The translations under genes were made by a program, and so were the position numbers. The notes below the pieces were generated by a model. It saw nothing but the letters and a program-made list of their open reading frames with translations. It was not told the DNA's origin and did not search any database. A DNA stretch of 43,220 bases from Bacteroidales bacterium (GTDB lineage Bacteria; Bacteroidota; Bacteroidia; Bacteroidales; UBA932), in the NCBI GenBank assembly GCA_017455065.1, contig JAFTBU010000031.1:1-43220 (forward strand). The letters run 5' to 3'. Within the stretch, counting starts at the first letter, position 1; every line of letters begins with the position of its first letter. Positions 1 through 8,800 of the stretch are shown here, piece after piece.

Positions 1-477
1 GAAGCTTCTACAATGCAGAATACCATTCATGTCTATGATCTGGATGGTAGTTTCTCCAAGACGATAAGTATTAACGGCCCGGTGCAGGACTATCAATTAA
101 TTGAAAAGCAAGGCATGGAAGGTCTTGTCCAGACAGCGGAATCCGTTCGGCCGTTCCCGGATTATTTCGTTGTACTTTATCGGGAACGCCCATTGTCATC
201 CCAGACTGATCCGTCTCCGAGATTGCTGTTTTTTGATTGGGATGGCAATCCGCTGATGGACATCTCCATGACATGTCAGGCTACGGCGTTTGATATAGAT
301 TTGCAACGTAACAGATTGTACCTGTCGAATCAAGATAGCGAGACGGTATCGGTGGTAGATATCAGCGAATATTTGTCAAAGGTTAAGGATCATTATCATG
401 CCTTGTCGTTGTACGGAGAAGGCCACGTGCTGTTGGTCGGCGATCCGACGAGGGGGAATGCATTGATGACTATGTGA
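1..477 (+). CDS. 6-bladed beta-propeller protein, 3' part, with a thioredoxin-like tail
   Basis: The frame is open from the first base, so the 5' part lies outside the window; the first ATG (13) is probably internal. The start of the visible part (EAST-QNTIHVYDLDG) aligns with residues of the full-length propeller gene at 1927-3000 (MEASAQLNTIHLYDLDG), which supports the propeller call. The related gene ends soon after its last propeller strand. This one continues for about 30 residues ending HALSLYGEGHVLLVGDPTRG and a few more. That tail matches the fragment at 3187-3495 (HSLLLNESGRPLFVGDP) better than any propeller. The product therefore looks like a propeller joined in frame to the end of a thioredoxin-like protein. 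Such propellers are usually exported lipoproteins of unknown function in Bacteroidales. The signal peptide is not visible here. Confidence 0.75.
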   Translation, partial: EASTMQNTIHVYDLDGSFSKTISINGPVQDYQLIEKQGMEGLVQTAESVRPFPDYFVVLYRERPLSSQTDPSPRLLFFDWDGNPLMDISMTCQATAFDIDLQRNRLYLSNQDSETVSVVDISEYLSKVKDHYHALSLYGEGHVLLVGDPTRGNALMTM

Positions 478-488
478 TAAACCTGCAC

Positions 489-555
489 GTTTATTTTTAT
501 CCATTTCATTTTTAACTTATTTGTTATGAAGAAAAAACTGATGATGTGTTTTGCC
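489..555 (+). repeat. Leader repeat, copy 1
   Basis: A 67-bp block covers the T-rich upstream region and first ten codons (MKKKLMMCFA) of the NVEALA-like gene. It recurs at 3011-3077 with about four mismatches by my count. Similarity stops abruptly after the GCC codon in both copies. Confidence 0.85.
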
Positions 556-753
556 GCTGCCGTCGAGAAAAACCGTGACCCCTGGATCGAGTCGAACCTG
601 GAGGCGTTGTCCAGAACCGAAGGGCTCTTCGGGCCTATGTGTACCCAAACAAGAACCCCGGGGACGTACTACATGAAGGATTGCCGGAATTGCAATGGTC
701 AATTTGGCTACTATGCGATGGATATGGTTTCTTTCTGCGTAAACAGGCTTTAA
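526..753 (+). CDS. NVEALA-family-like small secreted Cys-rich peptide
   Basis: This 75-residue product begins MKKKLMMCFAAAV, a short export-type leader, followed by the SNLEALSR motif that matches the NVEAL signature of Bacteroidales NVEALA peptides. A Cys-rich C-terminal half follows (four cysteines, YMKDCRNCNGQFGYY). Genes of this family commonly sit just in front of 6-bladed propeller lipoproteins. Here the TAA stop is directly followed by the ATG of the next propeller gene, with no intervening base, so translation is probably coupled. The hydrophobic core of the leader is shorter than usual (about nine residues), so export may be impaired or the gene may carry a small internal deletion. 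Function is unknown for the family. Confidence 0.7.
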   Translation: MKKKLMMCFAAAVEKNRDPWIESNLEALSRTEGLFGPMCTQTRTPGTYYMKDCRNCNGQFGYYAMDMVSFCVNRL

Positions 754-1818
754 ATGAGGACGTTCGCAAGGATATTTTCAGTGCTCTTGGTGTTGTTTTT
801 TGTCTCCTGCAGTCCTTCGGGGATAATTGACGATGCCGGTGTTAAAATGGTCCGGCCGGAAAAACAGTCAGAAATCGAAGCGGAACCATTCTTCCCGGCA
901 GACACGTCTGTTGTAATGCAGATCAGTGACCTTCAAGTAGTTTCGGATACGATACTGGTGGTGCAGATGCAGTCCTGGGATGATGAATATGGCATGTTGC
1001 GGGCATATTCGACCCGGAGCGGAGATTATCTCGGGCCTTTTCTGCGCGAGGGCCGGGGTCCGGGAGAAATGCTGAGACCGCATATCGCCAAGATGCGTTC
1101 CGGCTATGACTGTCTGTGTGTAAATGAGAATGCAACGGGACAGGCTTTTTTGATCGACGTCCTCGGTTCCATAAGCAATCGGCGGGCATCATATGCCGGA
1201 CGGTTCCGTTTGCCTGATCAGACGTTGGACTGGCTGCCTCTTTCGGAAAAGGAACAGTTCTGCCTGTCCATCAGGTCCGGTTTCGTCTGTTATCTGACGG
1301 CAAACTCAGAAGGTGCCGTACGCCGGGAGATCAAGCCCTTCAAGAAAGGAGGAGAGCAGTACATAACGCAGTTGAGTGGCTTGTTCACATGCAACGAGTC
1401 GACAGGGGAAACAATAGAATGCTTGCAGTTCCTGCCTCAGATCATATTTTTCGACACTCGTACGGGAGAACTCCGTTCCATCGCGGTCAGCAAGGACTAT
1501 CAGAAGTGGGAGAGCATTCTTGATGGCTGGACAAACGTAGAGGCGATCATGAACTCCATTCAGTACTATGCCGGAATCTGTTCTTCGTCGGAATACATTT
1601 TTGCGACCTACACGGGAATCAGCCTGAAGGAGATGCAGCAGCCGGGCCATGGAGTCCGGATTCACGTCTTCGACTGGAGCGGAGAATTCGTGTGCTCGCT
1701 CCGGGTCGGGGAGGACCTCGGAATGCTGACCTACGATGAGAGGGATCGTCGATTGTACGGACTGGACCGGATTCAGGGGCGCATATATCGTTACGACCTT
1801 TCGGGAATACTGCCGTAA
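754..1818 (+). CDS. 6-bladed beta-propeller lipoprotein
   Basis: The 354-residue product has a lipoprotein signal (MRTFARIFSVLLVLFFVSC, lipid-modified Cys19). The rest is a propeller of the Bacteroidales TolB-like / 6-bladed type. The diagnostic loop GRGPGEM (in FLREGRGPGEML) is present, as are repeated aromatic-Asp blade ends (IHVFDWSGEFV, RIYRYDLSG near the C-terminus). The start at 754 is fixed by the adjacent stop of the NVEALA-like gene. It is one of four related propeller genes in tandem here. The family is probably anchored in an outer membrane or periplasmic leaflet; ligand and role are unknown. Confidence 0.88.
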   Translation: MRTFARIFSVLLVLFFVSCSPSGIIDDAGVKMVRPEKQSEIEAEPFFPADTSVVMQISDLQVVSDTILVVQMQSWDDEYGMLRAYSTRSGDYLGPFLREGRGPGEMLRPHIAKMRSGYDCLCVNENATGQAFLIDVLGSISNRRASYAGRFRLPDQTLDWLPLSEKEQFCLSIRSGFVCYLTANSEGAVRREIKPFKKGGEQYITQLSGLFTCNESTGETIECLQFLPQIIFFDTRTGELRSIAVSKDYQKWESILDGWTNVEAIMNSIQYYAGICSSSEYIFATYTGISLKEMQQPGHGVRIHVFDWSGEFVCSLRVGEDLGMLTYDERDRRLYGLDRIQGRIYRYDLSGILP

Positions 1819-1873
1819 GGATCCGGACTGTATTTTCAGCGCCGTTAGACGAAAAAACGAACGTAAAGAAAAC

Positions 1874-1903
1874 TTGCATTTTTTTTAAATAATTGTATAT
1901 TTG
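1874..1903 (+). promoter_or_regulatory. Bacteroidetes-type promoter for the propeller gene at 1927
   Basis: TTG at 1874-1876 and TATATTTG at 1896-1903 are separated by 19 bp, matching the -33 TTTG / -7 TAnnTTTG consensus. Transcription would begin near 1910. This places the in-frame GTG at 1903 inside the promoter and favours ATG 1927 as the start. Confidence 0.7.
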
Positions 1904-1926
1904 TGAAGACCATCGGGCGAAGAAAA

Positions 1927-3000
1927 ATGAAGAGAATCAATAACATAGTATTTATCGCGTTACTTCTGTCGGTTTCGCTCCTGTCAGGCTGCCAGAGTGG
2001 AATATGCGCACTGCCGGATGTTGTATATGTGGATGTTGAAAGCAAGGAGGAGAGCCTGACCGTGTCGTCGGGGGAAATCCTGGATCTTGGGATAGTCGGG
2101 ATACAGTATTTCCAGACATACGGTCCGTATATGGTTGTTGTGTCCGCTTCCGGGGAGGGCTTTGTCAAGGTGCTGGAAAAAGATCCGCCATACCGCCTGC
2201 TCGGATCCTTCTTCCGTAAGGGAAACGGTCCGGGTGAAATGCCGATGCTGTGCCTTCCGGAGGTGTTCGGTGTAGAAGAAGATGGAGATATTTACGCGGA
2301 ATTTGACAATCGTTACGGATCTCTGGTCCGGTTCAACATCACCCAGTCGCTGTCAGAAGGACGTACGGTATCGTCGCATGTCGGCACGACGCGGGATCGG
2401 ACATTTGTCAGCATCAATTTGGGTGAAGACGGTGTCTTTTATAAAGAAATGACTGAGTCGAAAGACGCCCAGATCCGCTATGTAGAGCGAAACGGTACGA
2501 AGAATATTCCGGCTCCGATGGCACGGCTGAATACCGCAGTGCTGGCCAACAAGGAAGATGACGGGTTCCGGTTCAACGTTCTGTCCTCCACAGTCCGGTA
2601 CCATCCGGGACTTCGTCGGTTCATGGAGGCATCCGCACAGTTGAATACGATTCACCTGTATGATTTGGACGGGCCTTTTTCCCGGACGGTCTGTATCGGA
2701 AAGAAGATCAACAGGTACAATGACATCGCGGAACTGCCGCTGGCAGACCGTCCGCTGACTTGCATGGACGCCAAGGGCTATGGTGACTATTCCGCAGTTC
2801 TGTACCTGGATGTGCCGATGTCGGAAATCGCTCATCCTTCCAAGACACCGACCGTGCTGTTGGTTTCGTGGGACGGGTCATCCGTCCGGAAGATCCGTTT
2901 GCCGGAGAATGTCACGAGCATTGACGTGGATTTGGCATCGGGGAAGCTCTATACGCTCAATTCATTGACGGAAACGTTGCGGGTATATACCCTTCAATGA
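1927..3000 (+). CDS. 6-bladed beta-propeller lipoprotein
   Basis: This is a 357-residue lipoprotein when started at ATG 1927: MKRINNIVFIALLLSVSLLSGC, with Cys22 as the lipidated residue. The longer reading from GTG 1903 would begin inside a well-formed promoter and is rejected. The propeller hallmark loop appears as KGNGPGEM. The last third aligns with the visible part of the gene at 1-477, so the two are recent paralogues. This gene, however, ends cleanly after its last strand (LRVYTLQ) without the thioredoxin-like tail. No catalytic motif is recognised. Confidence 0.88.
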   Translation: MKRINNIVFIALLLSVSLLSGCQSGICALPDVVYVDVESKEESLTVSSGEILDLGIVGIQYFQTYGPYMVVVSASGEGFVKVLEKDPPYRLLGSFFRKGNGPGEMPMLCLPEVFGVEEDGDIYAEFDNRYGSLVRFNITQSLSEGRTVSSHVGTTRDRTFVSINLGEDGVFYKEMTESKDAQIRYVERNGTKNIPAPMARLNTAVLANKEDDGFRFNVLSSTVRYHPGLRRFMEASAQLNTIHLYDLDGPFSRTVCIGKKINRYNDIAELPLADRPLTCMDAKGYGDYSAVLYLDVPMSEIAHPSKTPTVLLVSWDGSSVRKIRLPENVTSIDVDLASGKLYTLNSLTETLRVYTLQ

Positions 3001-3010
3001 CAGTACTCAA

Positions 3011-3077
3011 GTTTGTTTTTATCCATTTCATTTTTGACTTATCTGTCATGAAGAAAAAACTGATGATGTGTTTTGCC
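3011..3077 (+). repeat. Leader repeat, copy 2
   Basis: Second copy of the block at 489-555, offset by 2522 bp. It includes the same T-rich upstream stretch and the MKKKLMMCFA codons. Downstream sequence is unrelated to copy 1. Confidence 0.85.
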
Positions 3078-3125
3078 AAACAAGGTTACAGGTGTCAGCG
3101 AAAGTTGTTTGTTGAATATGTCTGA
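3048..3125 (+). pseudogene. Truncated NVEALA-like leader remnant
   Basis: ATG 3048 opens a 25-codon frame whose first ten residues (MKKKLMMCFA) are identical to the peptide gene at 526. It then runs into unrelated residues (KQGYRCQRKLFVEYV) and stops. The EAL motif and Cys-rich half are missing, so this is the head of a second peptide gene cut by a rearrangement. It might still be translated, but nothing suggests function. Confidence 0.7.
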
Positions 3126-3186
3126 TTCTCTCCGAACAAAACCGCAACTACTTATCTATTTAGATTCAACAGAATGTATGACATGA

Positions 3187-3495
3187 AATATTTGGGTATA
3201 TAACCGTTTAGCTGAATCATTGTCATTCCGCAACATTGAGGTCATAATTCTATTAGCGAATATCGAATTGGATGGTATTCCCATATCGCAGTATTTATCT
3301 GGCCTGATATTACCTATGACATTGTATGTTGATGATGAGAACATGTTCCTTGAGGATAATCCTATCCTAAAACACGATAAACGAATGCATTCTCTATTAT
3401 TAAATGAATCTGGCCGACCTCTTTTTGTAGGAGATCCGTTTGCATCCCGAGCTCTGTCTCAAGCTTTCGATAAAGTTATTCAACAATCATTTTAA
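3187..3495 (+). pseudogene. C-terminal fragment of a thioredoxin-like exported protein
   Basis: The frame is open from after a TGA at 3184-3186 and has no ATG before residues ILLANIELDG; the only early start is TTG 3220. The translation resembles the last third of Bacteroidales thioredoxin-fold lipoproteins. It has a strand with IEVIILL, a central TLYVDDENMFLEDNP segment, and the ending LLLNESGRPLFVGDPFAS with a terminal helix. The expected signal peptide and the CxxC region are absent. It is best read as a 5'-truncated remnant. Its end is homologous to the tail of the propeller at 1-477, showing that pieces of the same family were shuffled in this locus. Confidence 0.6.
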
Positions 3496-3519
3496 CATCA
3501 TTAAACATGGGTCCTGATT

Positions 3520-4611
3520 ATGCGCAAGTCTCTTCTTTTACGGCGACATGCCACTATTAGTTATTTATCTTCTATTGTAGTCTTGGCCGTCTCCTTTATC
3601 AGCTGCTCAAGGGTGGCGGAGCAGGATCTCCTGCTCTTTCATGTCAAAGAGGTTGGAGATGTGCAGCAAGCTGTGACCGTAGTACCGCAGAAGGCGTCGG
3701 ATGCCCTGTATCTGGCGGGATTTGTCGTTCGCGGCGATGAGTTGATAACTGCTGCCGGTTTCATGGCCGACTACTGTGTGGATGTCGTGAACCTCTCTTC
3801 AGGAGATGTTGTCAGACGTTTGTGCCGGAAGGGACGTGGCCCAGGAGAGTTCCTGTCGGTATCCCCCTTCTTCTCCCTTGAAGACAGTTCTATCACAGTC
3901 TATGACGCTGCAGTAGGCGCAGTGTCCGAGATTCCGTTGGACGGAGACCCTTCTTCTGTCTCCCCCAAGGTCAGGCTCGAAGCCCCTCCAGGAAAGGGGA
4001 CACCGGCTATCATGTCAACATACAAATTGTCCGGGCCGCAGGTGTTGGCTTATAACTCTATTCAGGGCTCTGCGGCGTTTGTGAGTACCGACACTCCATA
4101 TTACGCCATATATAATCTCGATAGTGGCAAAGAAGAACGGGAATTCCGCCTTTTTGATACTGCTCCTCTTGAGACTGTGAATGAAGAGTGGATCAGGATG
4201 AATACTTTTGCATTGGTGGACTGCATTGATGACGCGAAAGGCACAGTCTGCTTCGCGATGAACACAATGCCTGTATACGGTTTTCTGGATATTCGCTCAG
4301 GCGAAGTCAGGGGGTTTCGGATCAAGGGTGCACCTGCATATTCGTCCGAAGAACTCAACATGTGTTTTACGGGAATCTGCTCACAAGGCCGTTACTTGTA
4401 TGCATTGTATTTCGGGAAACCGTCGTCTCAGCACCAGCCTGGTGCCGGTACTGTATTGTACAAATTGGATTGGGATGGACGGATTCTCGGGAAATACGGG
4501 TTGGACGGACTGTACCGGGGATGTTATGCCACGCATGATGAACTGTTCCTATCCAAAGTGGAGGACAGCCAGACAGTATGTCTATACCGGCTGAAAACAA
4601 GCGATCTGTGA
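3520..4611 (+). CDS. 6-bladed beta-propeller lipoprotein
   Basis: A 363-residue product with an unusually long N-region (MRKSLLLRRHATIS) before the hydrophobic core. The lipobox ends SFISC, with Cys29 as the likely lipid site. The KGRGPGEF loop is the standard mark of this propeller family, and regular blade ends such as LYKLDWDGRILG follow. It is less similar to the two upstream propellers than they are to each other. It lies 24 bp after the thioredoxin-like fragment and runs convergent to tsaB with only 14 bp between stops. Function unknown. Confidence 0.87.
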   Translation: MRKSLLLRRHATISYLSSIVVLAVSFISCSRVAEQDLLLFHVKEVGDVQQAVTVVPQKASDALYLAGFVVRGDELITAAGFMADYCVDVVNLSSGDVVRRLCRKGRGPGEFLSVSPFFSLEDSSITVYDAAVGAVSEIPLDGDPSSVSPKVRLEAPPGKGTPAIMSTYKLSGPQVLAYNSIQGSAAFVSTDTPYYAIYNLDSGKEEREFRLFDTAPLETVNEEWIRMNTFALVDCIDDAKGTVCFAMNTMPVYGFLDIRSGEVRGFRIKGAPAYSSEELNMCFTGICSQGRYLYALYFGKPSSQHQPGAGTVLYKLDWDGRILGKYGLDGLYRGCYATHDELFLSKVEDSQTVCLYRLKTSDL

Positions 4612-4625
4612 TGTAAGCGAGTGTA

Positions 4626-5318
4626 TTAGAATAAGTTCTTCCGGCTGATAGTCGCGACGAATTGTTTGAGATAGAAAGGTTCGAAGTACGCAGTGTCTTC
4701 GAACTTTTTTTGTGCGAAGGCTTCGAGGGCGGGGACTGCCATGGCCTCGGCACGGGGACAGGTCTGGATGAAGTGGGAGTTCTCCCCGGAGAGTGCCTCG
4801 CGGCACTTTTCAGCGCCGTCGCCGATGAACAGCACCGGCCCTTCACTGCGAAGGGCGGCGAAGCTTTCGGGCCCCACCACCATAGGGCGGATCTCGTCCA
4901 GCAATTGCCCTTCGGGGGAGCATGGTGCTGTGTAAACCTCCATCCTGCGGGCATCCACCATGGGGATGATATATCTGCAACCCTCCGGGACTGCGCCGGA
5001 TTCTATGGCCTGGCGGGCAAGCACTTCCATGGTGCTCACTGCGATCAGGGGGATCCCGGCGCCGAAGCACAGGCCCTTGGCCGTGGAGACTCCCACCCTC
5101 AGTCCGGTGTAAGATCCGGGACCCTTGCTGACGCACACGGCATCGCAGTCGCTTGCCTTGAGACCCTGGGCGTCCAGCATCTCCTTCACGAAGACGGCCG
5201 TCATCGAAGCGTGGGCGCGGGGTTCGCCGCTCTCCCTGCTGCAGACTACCTTCCCGTCCGACAGGAGAGCCGTCGAGCACAGGGAGGTGGAAGTTTCTAT
5301 GAGTATGATTCTAGGCAT
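4626..5318 (-). CDS. tsaB: tRNA threonylcarbamoyladenosine biosynthesis protein TsaB
   Basis: TsaB is the scaffold partner of TsaD in making the t6A modification at position 37 of ANN-decoding tRNAs, in the cytoplasm. The 230-residue length is normal. The N-terminus (PRIILIETSTSLCSTALL) is the family's first ASKHA strand-turn. The block SKGPGSYTGLRVGVSTAKGL is the strongly conserved TsaB segment. The start overlaps the end of the upstream CvpA-type gene by 8 bp, so the two form an operon. The C-terminus (FVATISRKNLF) looks complete. Confidence 0.95.
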   Translation of the reverse strand: MPRIILIETSTSLCSTALLSDGKVVCSRESGEPRAHASMTAVFVKEMLDAQGLKASDCDAVCVSKGPGSYTGLRVGVSTAKGLCFGAGIPLIAVSTMEVLARQAIESGAVPEGCRYIIPMVDARRMEVYTAPCSPEGQLLDEIRPMVVGPESFAALRSEGPVLFIGDGAEKCREALSGENSHFIQTCPRAEAMAVPALEAFAQKKFEDTAYFEPFYLKQFVATISRKNLF

Positions 5319-5808
5319 CGTGGATTATTAGTTTCTTGAGCCCTGGGATCACCTGGGTCGCGAAATTCCTTATCAGGGAGTAAACGGGGGAACTTTCGGT
5401 GACTTCCGGCTTGACGATCTCCCACTGGCTGTTGAGGCTTTCGAAGGAGATTATCAGGATGCCGAGTATCATGGCGGTTAAGAAAAGGGCCACCACCACG
5501 CCGAGTATCTTGTCGAGCCATCCGAGCATGGAAATCTTGACCACTTTTTCCAGGAGCCTGCCCACCAGGTTCAGGAGCAGCACGGCCACCACCACTATGA
5601 TCAGGAAGCTGATTATACGGATGAGGGACATCTCCATCTGGAGATATTGGGCCAGCCACTCGCTTATGACCCCGGAAAATCTGACGGCCAGGATCGCGCC
5701 TATCACCAGTGCGGCTACGGCTACGACCTGCCTCACGAAACCTCTCATGATTCCGCTGATGACGGCAGGGATGAAACATATGAGCAATATGATGTCAAGC
5801 GTTCCCAT
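5311..5808 (-). CDS. CvpA family inner membrane protein
   Basis: This 165-residue protein has about four hydrophobic helices: IILLICFIPAVISGI, VVAVAALVIGAILAV, a Val/Leu-rich third segment near residue 60, and FLTAMILGILIISF. The opening (MGTLDIILLICFIPAVISG) and GFVRQ turn are typical of CvpA/colicin V production proteins, conserved membrane proteins of poorly defined role. The stop codon overlaps the tsaB start by 8 bp. A promoter with good -33 and -7 boxes lies upstream at 5862-5891. Confidence 0.85.
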   Translation of the reverse strand: MGTLDIILLICFIPAVISGIMRGFVRQVVAVAALVIGAILAVRFSGVISEWLAQYLQMEMSLIRIISFLIIVVVAVLLLNLVGRLLEKVVKISMLGWLDKILGVVVALFLTAMILGILIISFESLNSQWEIVKPEVTESSPVYSLIRNFATQVIPGLKKLIIHDA

Positions 5809-5814
5809 AGCTGA

Positions 5815-5844
5815 TTGTCATTTCCCCTAAAATGATTAACTTTG
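5815..5844 (+). promoter_or_regulatory. Promoter for ileS
   Basis: TTG at 5815-5817 and TAACTTTG at 5837-5844 are separated by 19 bp, an exact -7 match. The predicted transcript starts near 5851, about 30 bp before ATG 5880. Confidence 0.65.
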
Positions 5845-5861
5845 CGAATTAAATTATAGGG

Positions 5862-5891
5862 CAAAAGTAGACAAAAAATATGACATTCAAA
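5862..5891 (-). promoter_or_regulatory. Promoter for the cvpA-tsaB operon
   Basis: On the minus strand TTTG (5888-5891) and TACTTTTG (5862-5869) are 18 bp apart, fitting the Bacteroidetes consensus. The -33 box lies inside the first codons of ileS, so the two divergent promoters interleave. Confidence 0.6.
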
Positions 5892-8800
5892 GAATACAAA
5901 GGCCTGGACTTGGTATCAGCCGGGAATGACATACTCCGCAGATGGAAAGAGATGGGTGCGTTCGACAAGTCCCTCGCCATACGCGAGGGTGCTCCGGAGT
6001 TCATTTTCTTCGAAGGTCCCCCTTCCGCCAACGGAATGCCGGGCATACACCATGTCATGGCCCGCAGTATCAAGGATGCGGTCTGCCGTTACAAGACCCA
6101 GACCGGATTCAAGGTCCGCAGACGTGCGGGATGGGACACCCACGGCCTGCCGGTGGAGCTCGGGGTCGAGAAGAAACTCGGCATCACCAAGGAGGACATC
6201 GGCTCCAAGATCAGTGTCGCCGACTACAACCGCACCTGCCGCGAAGAAGTCATGAAATACACGGCCGAATGGCGCACCCTCACGGACCGCATCGGCTACT
6301 GGGTCGACATGGACGACCCCTACATCACCTATGACAACCGCTACATCGAGACCCTGTGGTGGCTGCTCAAGGATATCTACGACAAGGGTTACCTGTACAA
6401 AGGCAAATCCATCCAGCCTTACAGTCCTGCCGCCGGCACCGGCCTCAGCACCCATGAGCTGAACCAGCCCGGTTGCTACAGAGATGTCAAGGACACCACC
6501 GTCTGCGTCCAGTTCAAGGTCGTGGGCGAGGAGGACCTGTATTTCCTGGCCTGGACCACCACTCCCTGGACCCTGCCTTCCAACACAGCCCTCTGCGTAG
6601 GTCCCAACATCGATTATGTCAAGGTGCGCAGCACCAATCCTTATACCGGCGCCCCTGCCACCTACATCCTGGCCCAGGCCCTCGTGGGGGCATGGTTCAA
6701 TGACAAGGTCGCCTATGAAGTGCTTCCCGGCACCTTCAAGGGCTCGGAGCTCGTCGGGATGAAGTACGAACAGCTCATCCCCTGGTTCCGTCCGGACGAA
6801 GGCGCATTCCGCGTCATCCCCGGAGACTATGTGACCACGGAAGACGGTACCGGCATAGTCCATATCGCACCGACCTTCGGTGCCGACGACGCCAAGGTGG
6901 CCAGATTGGCAGGAGTCCCCGGACTCTATGTCACCGACAAGGACGGCGCCCCCCAGGCCCAGGTGGATCCCCAGGGCCGTTTCTACCGTGTCGAGGACCT
7001 CGACCCCGCCTATGTCGCGGACCGCGTATCCGAGTCCTACCGCGAGTGGGCCGGCCGTTATGTCAAGAACGCGTACGACGCTTCCCTGCCCGCCGACGCC
7101 CCGACCCTGGACGTGGACCTCTGCGTCATGCTCAAGGCCGCCGGCAAGGCTTTCCGCATCGAAAAGCATCTGCACACCTACCCGCACTGCTGGCGTACCG
7201 ACAAGCCGGTGCTCTATTATCCCCTCAACTCCTGGTTCATCAAGGCCACGGCCGTCCGGGAGAAGATGATGGAGCTCAACACCCAGATCACATGGAAGCC
7301 CGAGGCCACCGGCACCGGACGCTTCGGCAAGTGGCTGGAGAGCATCCAGGACTGGAACCTCAGCCGCAGCCGCTACTGGGGCACCCCGCTGCCCATCTGG
7401 CGCACCGAAGACGGGAAGGAAGAGATATGCATCGGCACCGTGGCCCAGCTCTACGCTGAGATCGACAAGGCCGTCGAGGCCGGTTTCATGAAGGAGAACC
7501 CCTTCAAGGCCCTCGGCTTCGATCCCGCCGACATGAGCAAGGAAAACTACGACAAGATAGACCTGCACCGTCCCTATGTGGACAATATCTTCCTCGTCAG
7601 CCCGAGCGGCAGGAAGATGACCCGCGAGACCGACCTCATCGACGTGTGGTTCGACTCCGGTTCCATGCCTTACGCCCAGACAGGCCTTCGCGGCAAGGAC
7701 AGCCCCGATTTCGGCTGCACCGCGGACTTCATCGCCGAGGGCGTGGACCAGACGAGGGGTTGGTTCTACACCCTCCACGCCATCCATACCATGGTCAGCG
7801 GCACCCCCGCTTTCAAGAGGGTCATCTCCAACGGCCTGGTGCTGGACAAGAAGGGCGAGAAGATGAGCAAGCGCCTGGGCAATGCCGTCGATCCTTTCAA
7901 GGCTCTGGACACCTACGGTCCCGACGCCCTCCGCTGGTACATGCTCACCAACGCCCAGCCCTGGGACAATCTCCGCTTCGACGAGGCCGGTGTGGAAGAG
8001 GTGCGCCGCAAATTCTTCGGCACCCTCTACAACACCTATTCGCTCTTTGCGGTCTATGCCAATATCGACGACTTCGACCCCGCCGCACCCGCTGTGCCCG
8101 CAGCGAAGCGCCCCGAATTCGACAAGTGGATGCTGAGCAAGCTCAACACCCTCATCCGCAAGGTCAGGGAATGCTACGAGGACTACGACATCACCGACGC
8201 AGGCAGGCTCATCCAGGATTTCGTCTGCGACGATTTCAGCAACTGGTACGTCCGCCTGAACAAGAAGCGCATCTGGGTCTCCGGCATGTCCGACGACAAG
8301 CTTTCGGCCTTCCAGACCATCTATGAGGTCCTCAAGACCGTGGCCATACTGTCTTCGCCCATCGCTCCCTTCTACATGGACAAGCTCTGGCTCGACCTGG
8401 TGCCCGGTTCGGAATCCGTGCATTTCGAGTTCATGCCTTCCGCCGACCTCTCCCTGGTGGACGAGGACCTGGAAGAGAGGATGGCTCTCGCCCAGAAGTC
8501 CTGCTCCATGGTCCTGGCCCTTCGCAAGAAAGTCGCCATCAATGTCAAGAAGCCTCTTCCGAGGCTCATGATACCCGTTATCTCCGAGAAGGTGCGCGCC
8601 CAGCTCGAGGCCGTCAAGCAGGTGATCCTGACCGAGGTGAATGTCAAGGAAGCCCAGTTCATCACAGATACCACAGGTGTCATCACCAAGAAGATCAAGC
8701 CCAATTTCAAGACCCTCGGCAAGATCTACGGCCCGAGGATGAAGGAAATCGCGGCTGCTTTCGCCACCCTTTCGCAGCAGCAGATCTCCGACATGGAGAA

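Noticed and set aside
1819-1873. Possible terminator after the first full propeller gene
   Set aside because: No stem followed by a T-run could be formed in this stretch.
1903-1926. Eight-codon N-terminal extension (GTG start) of the second propeller gene
   Set aside because: It begins within the -7 box of a good promoter; ATG 1927 gives a standard lipoprotein signal.
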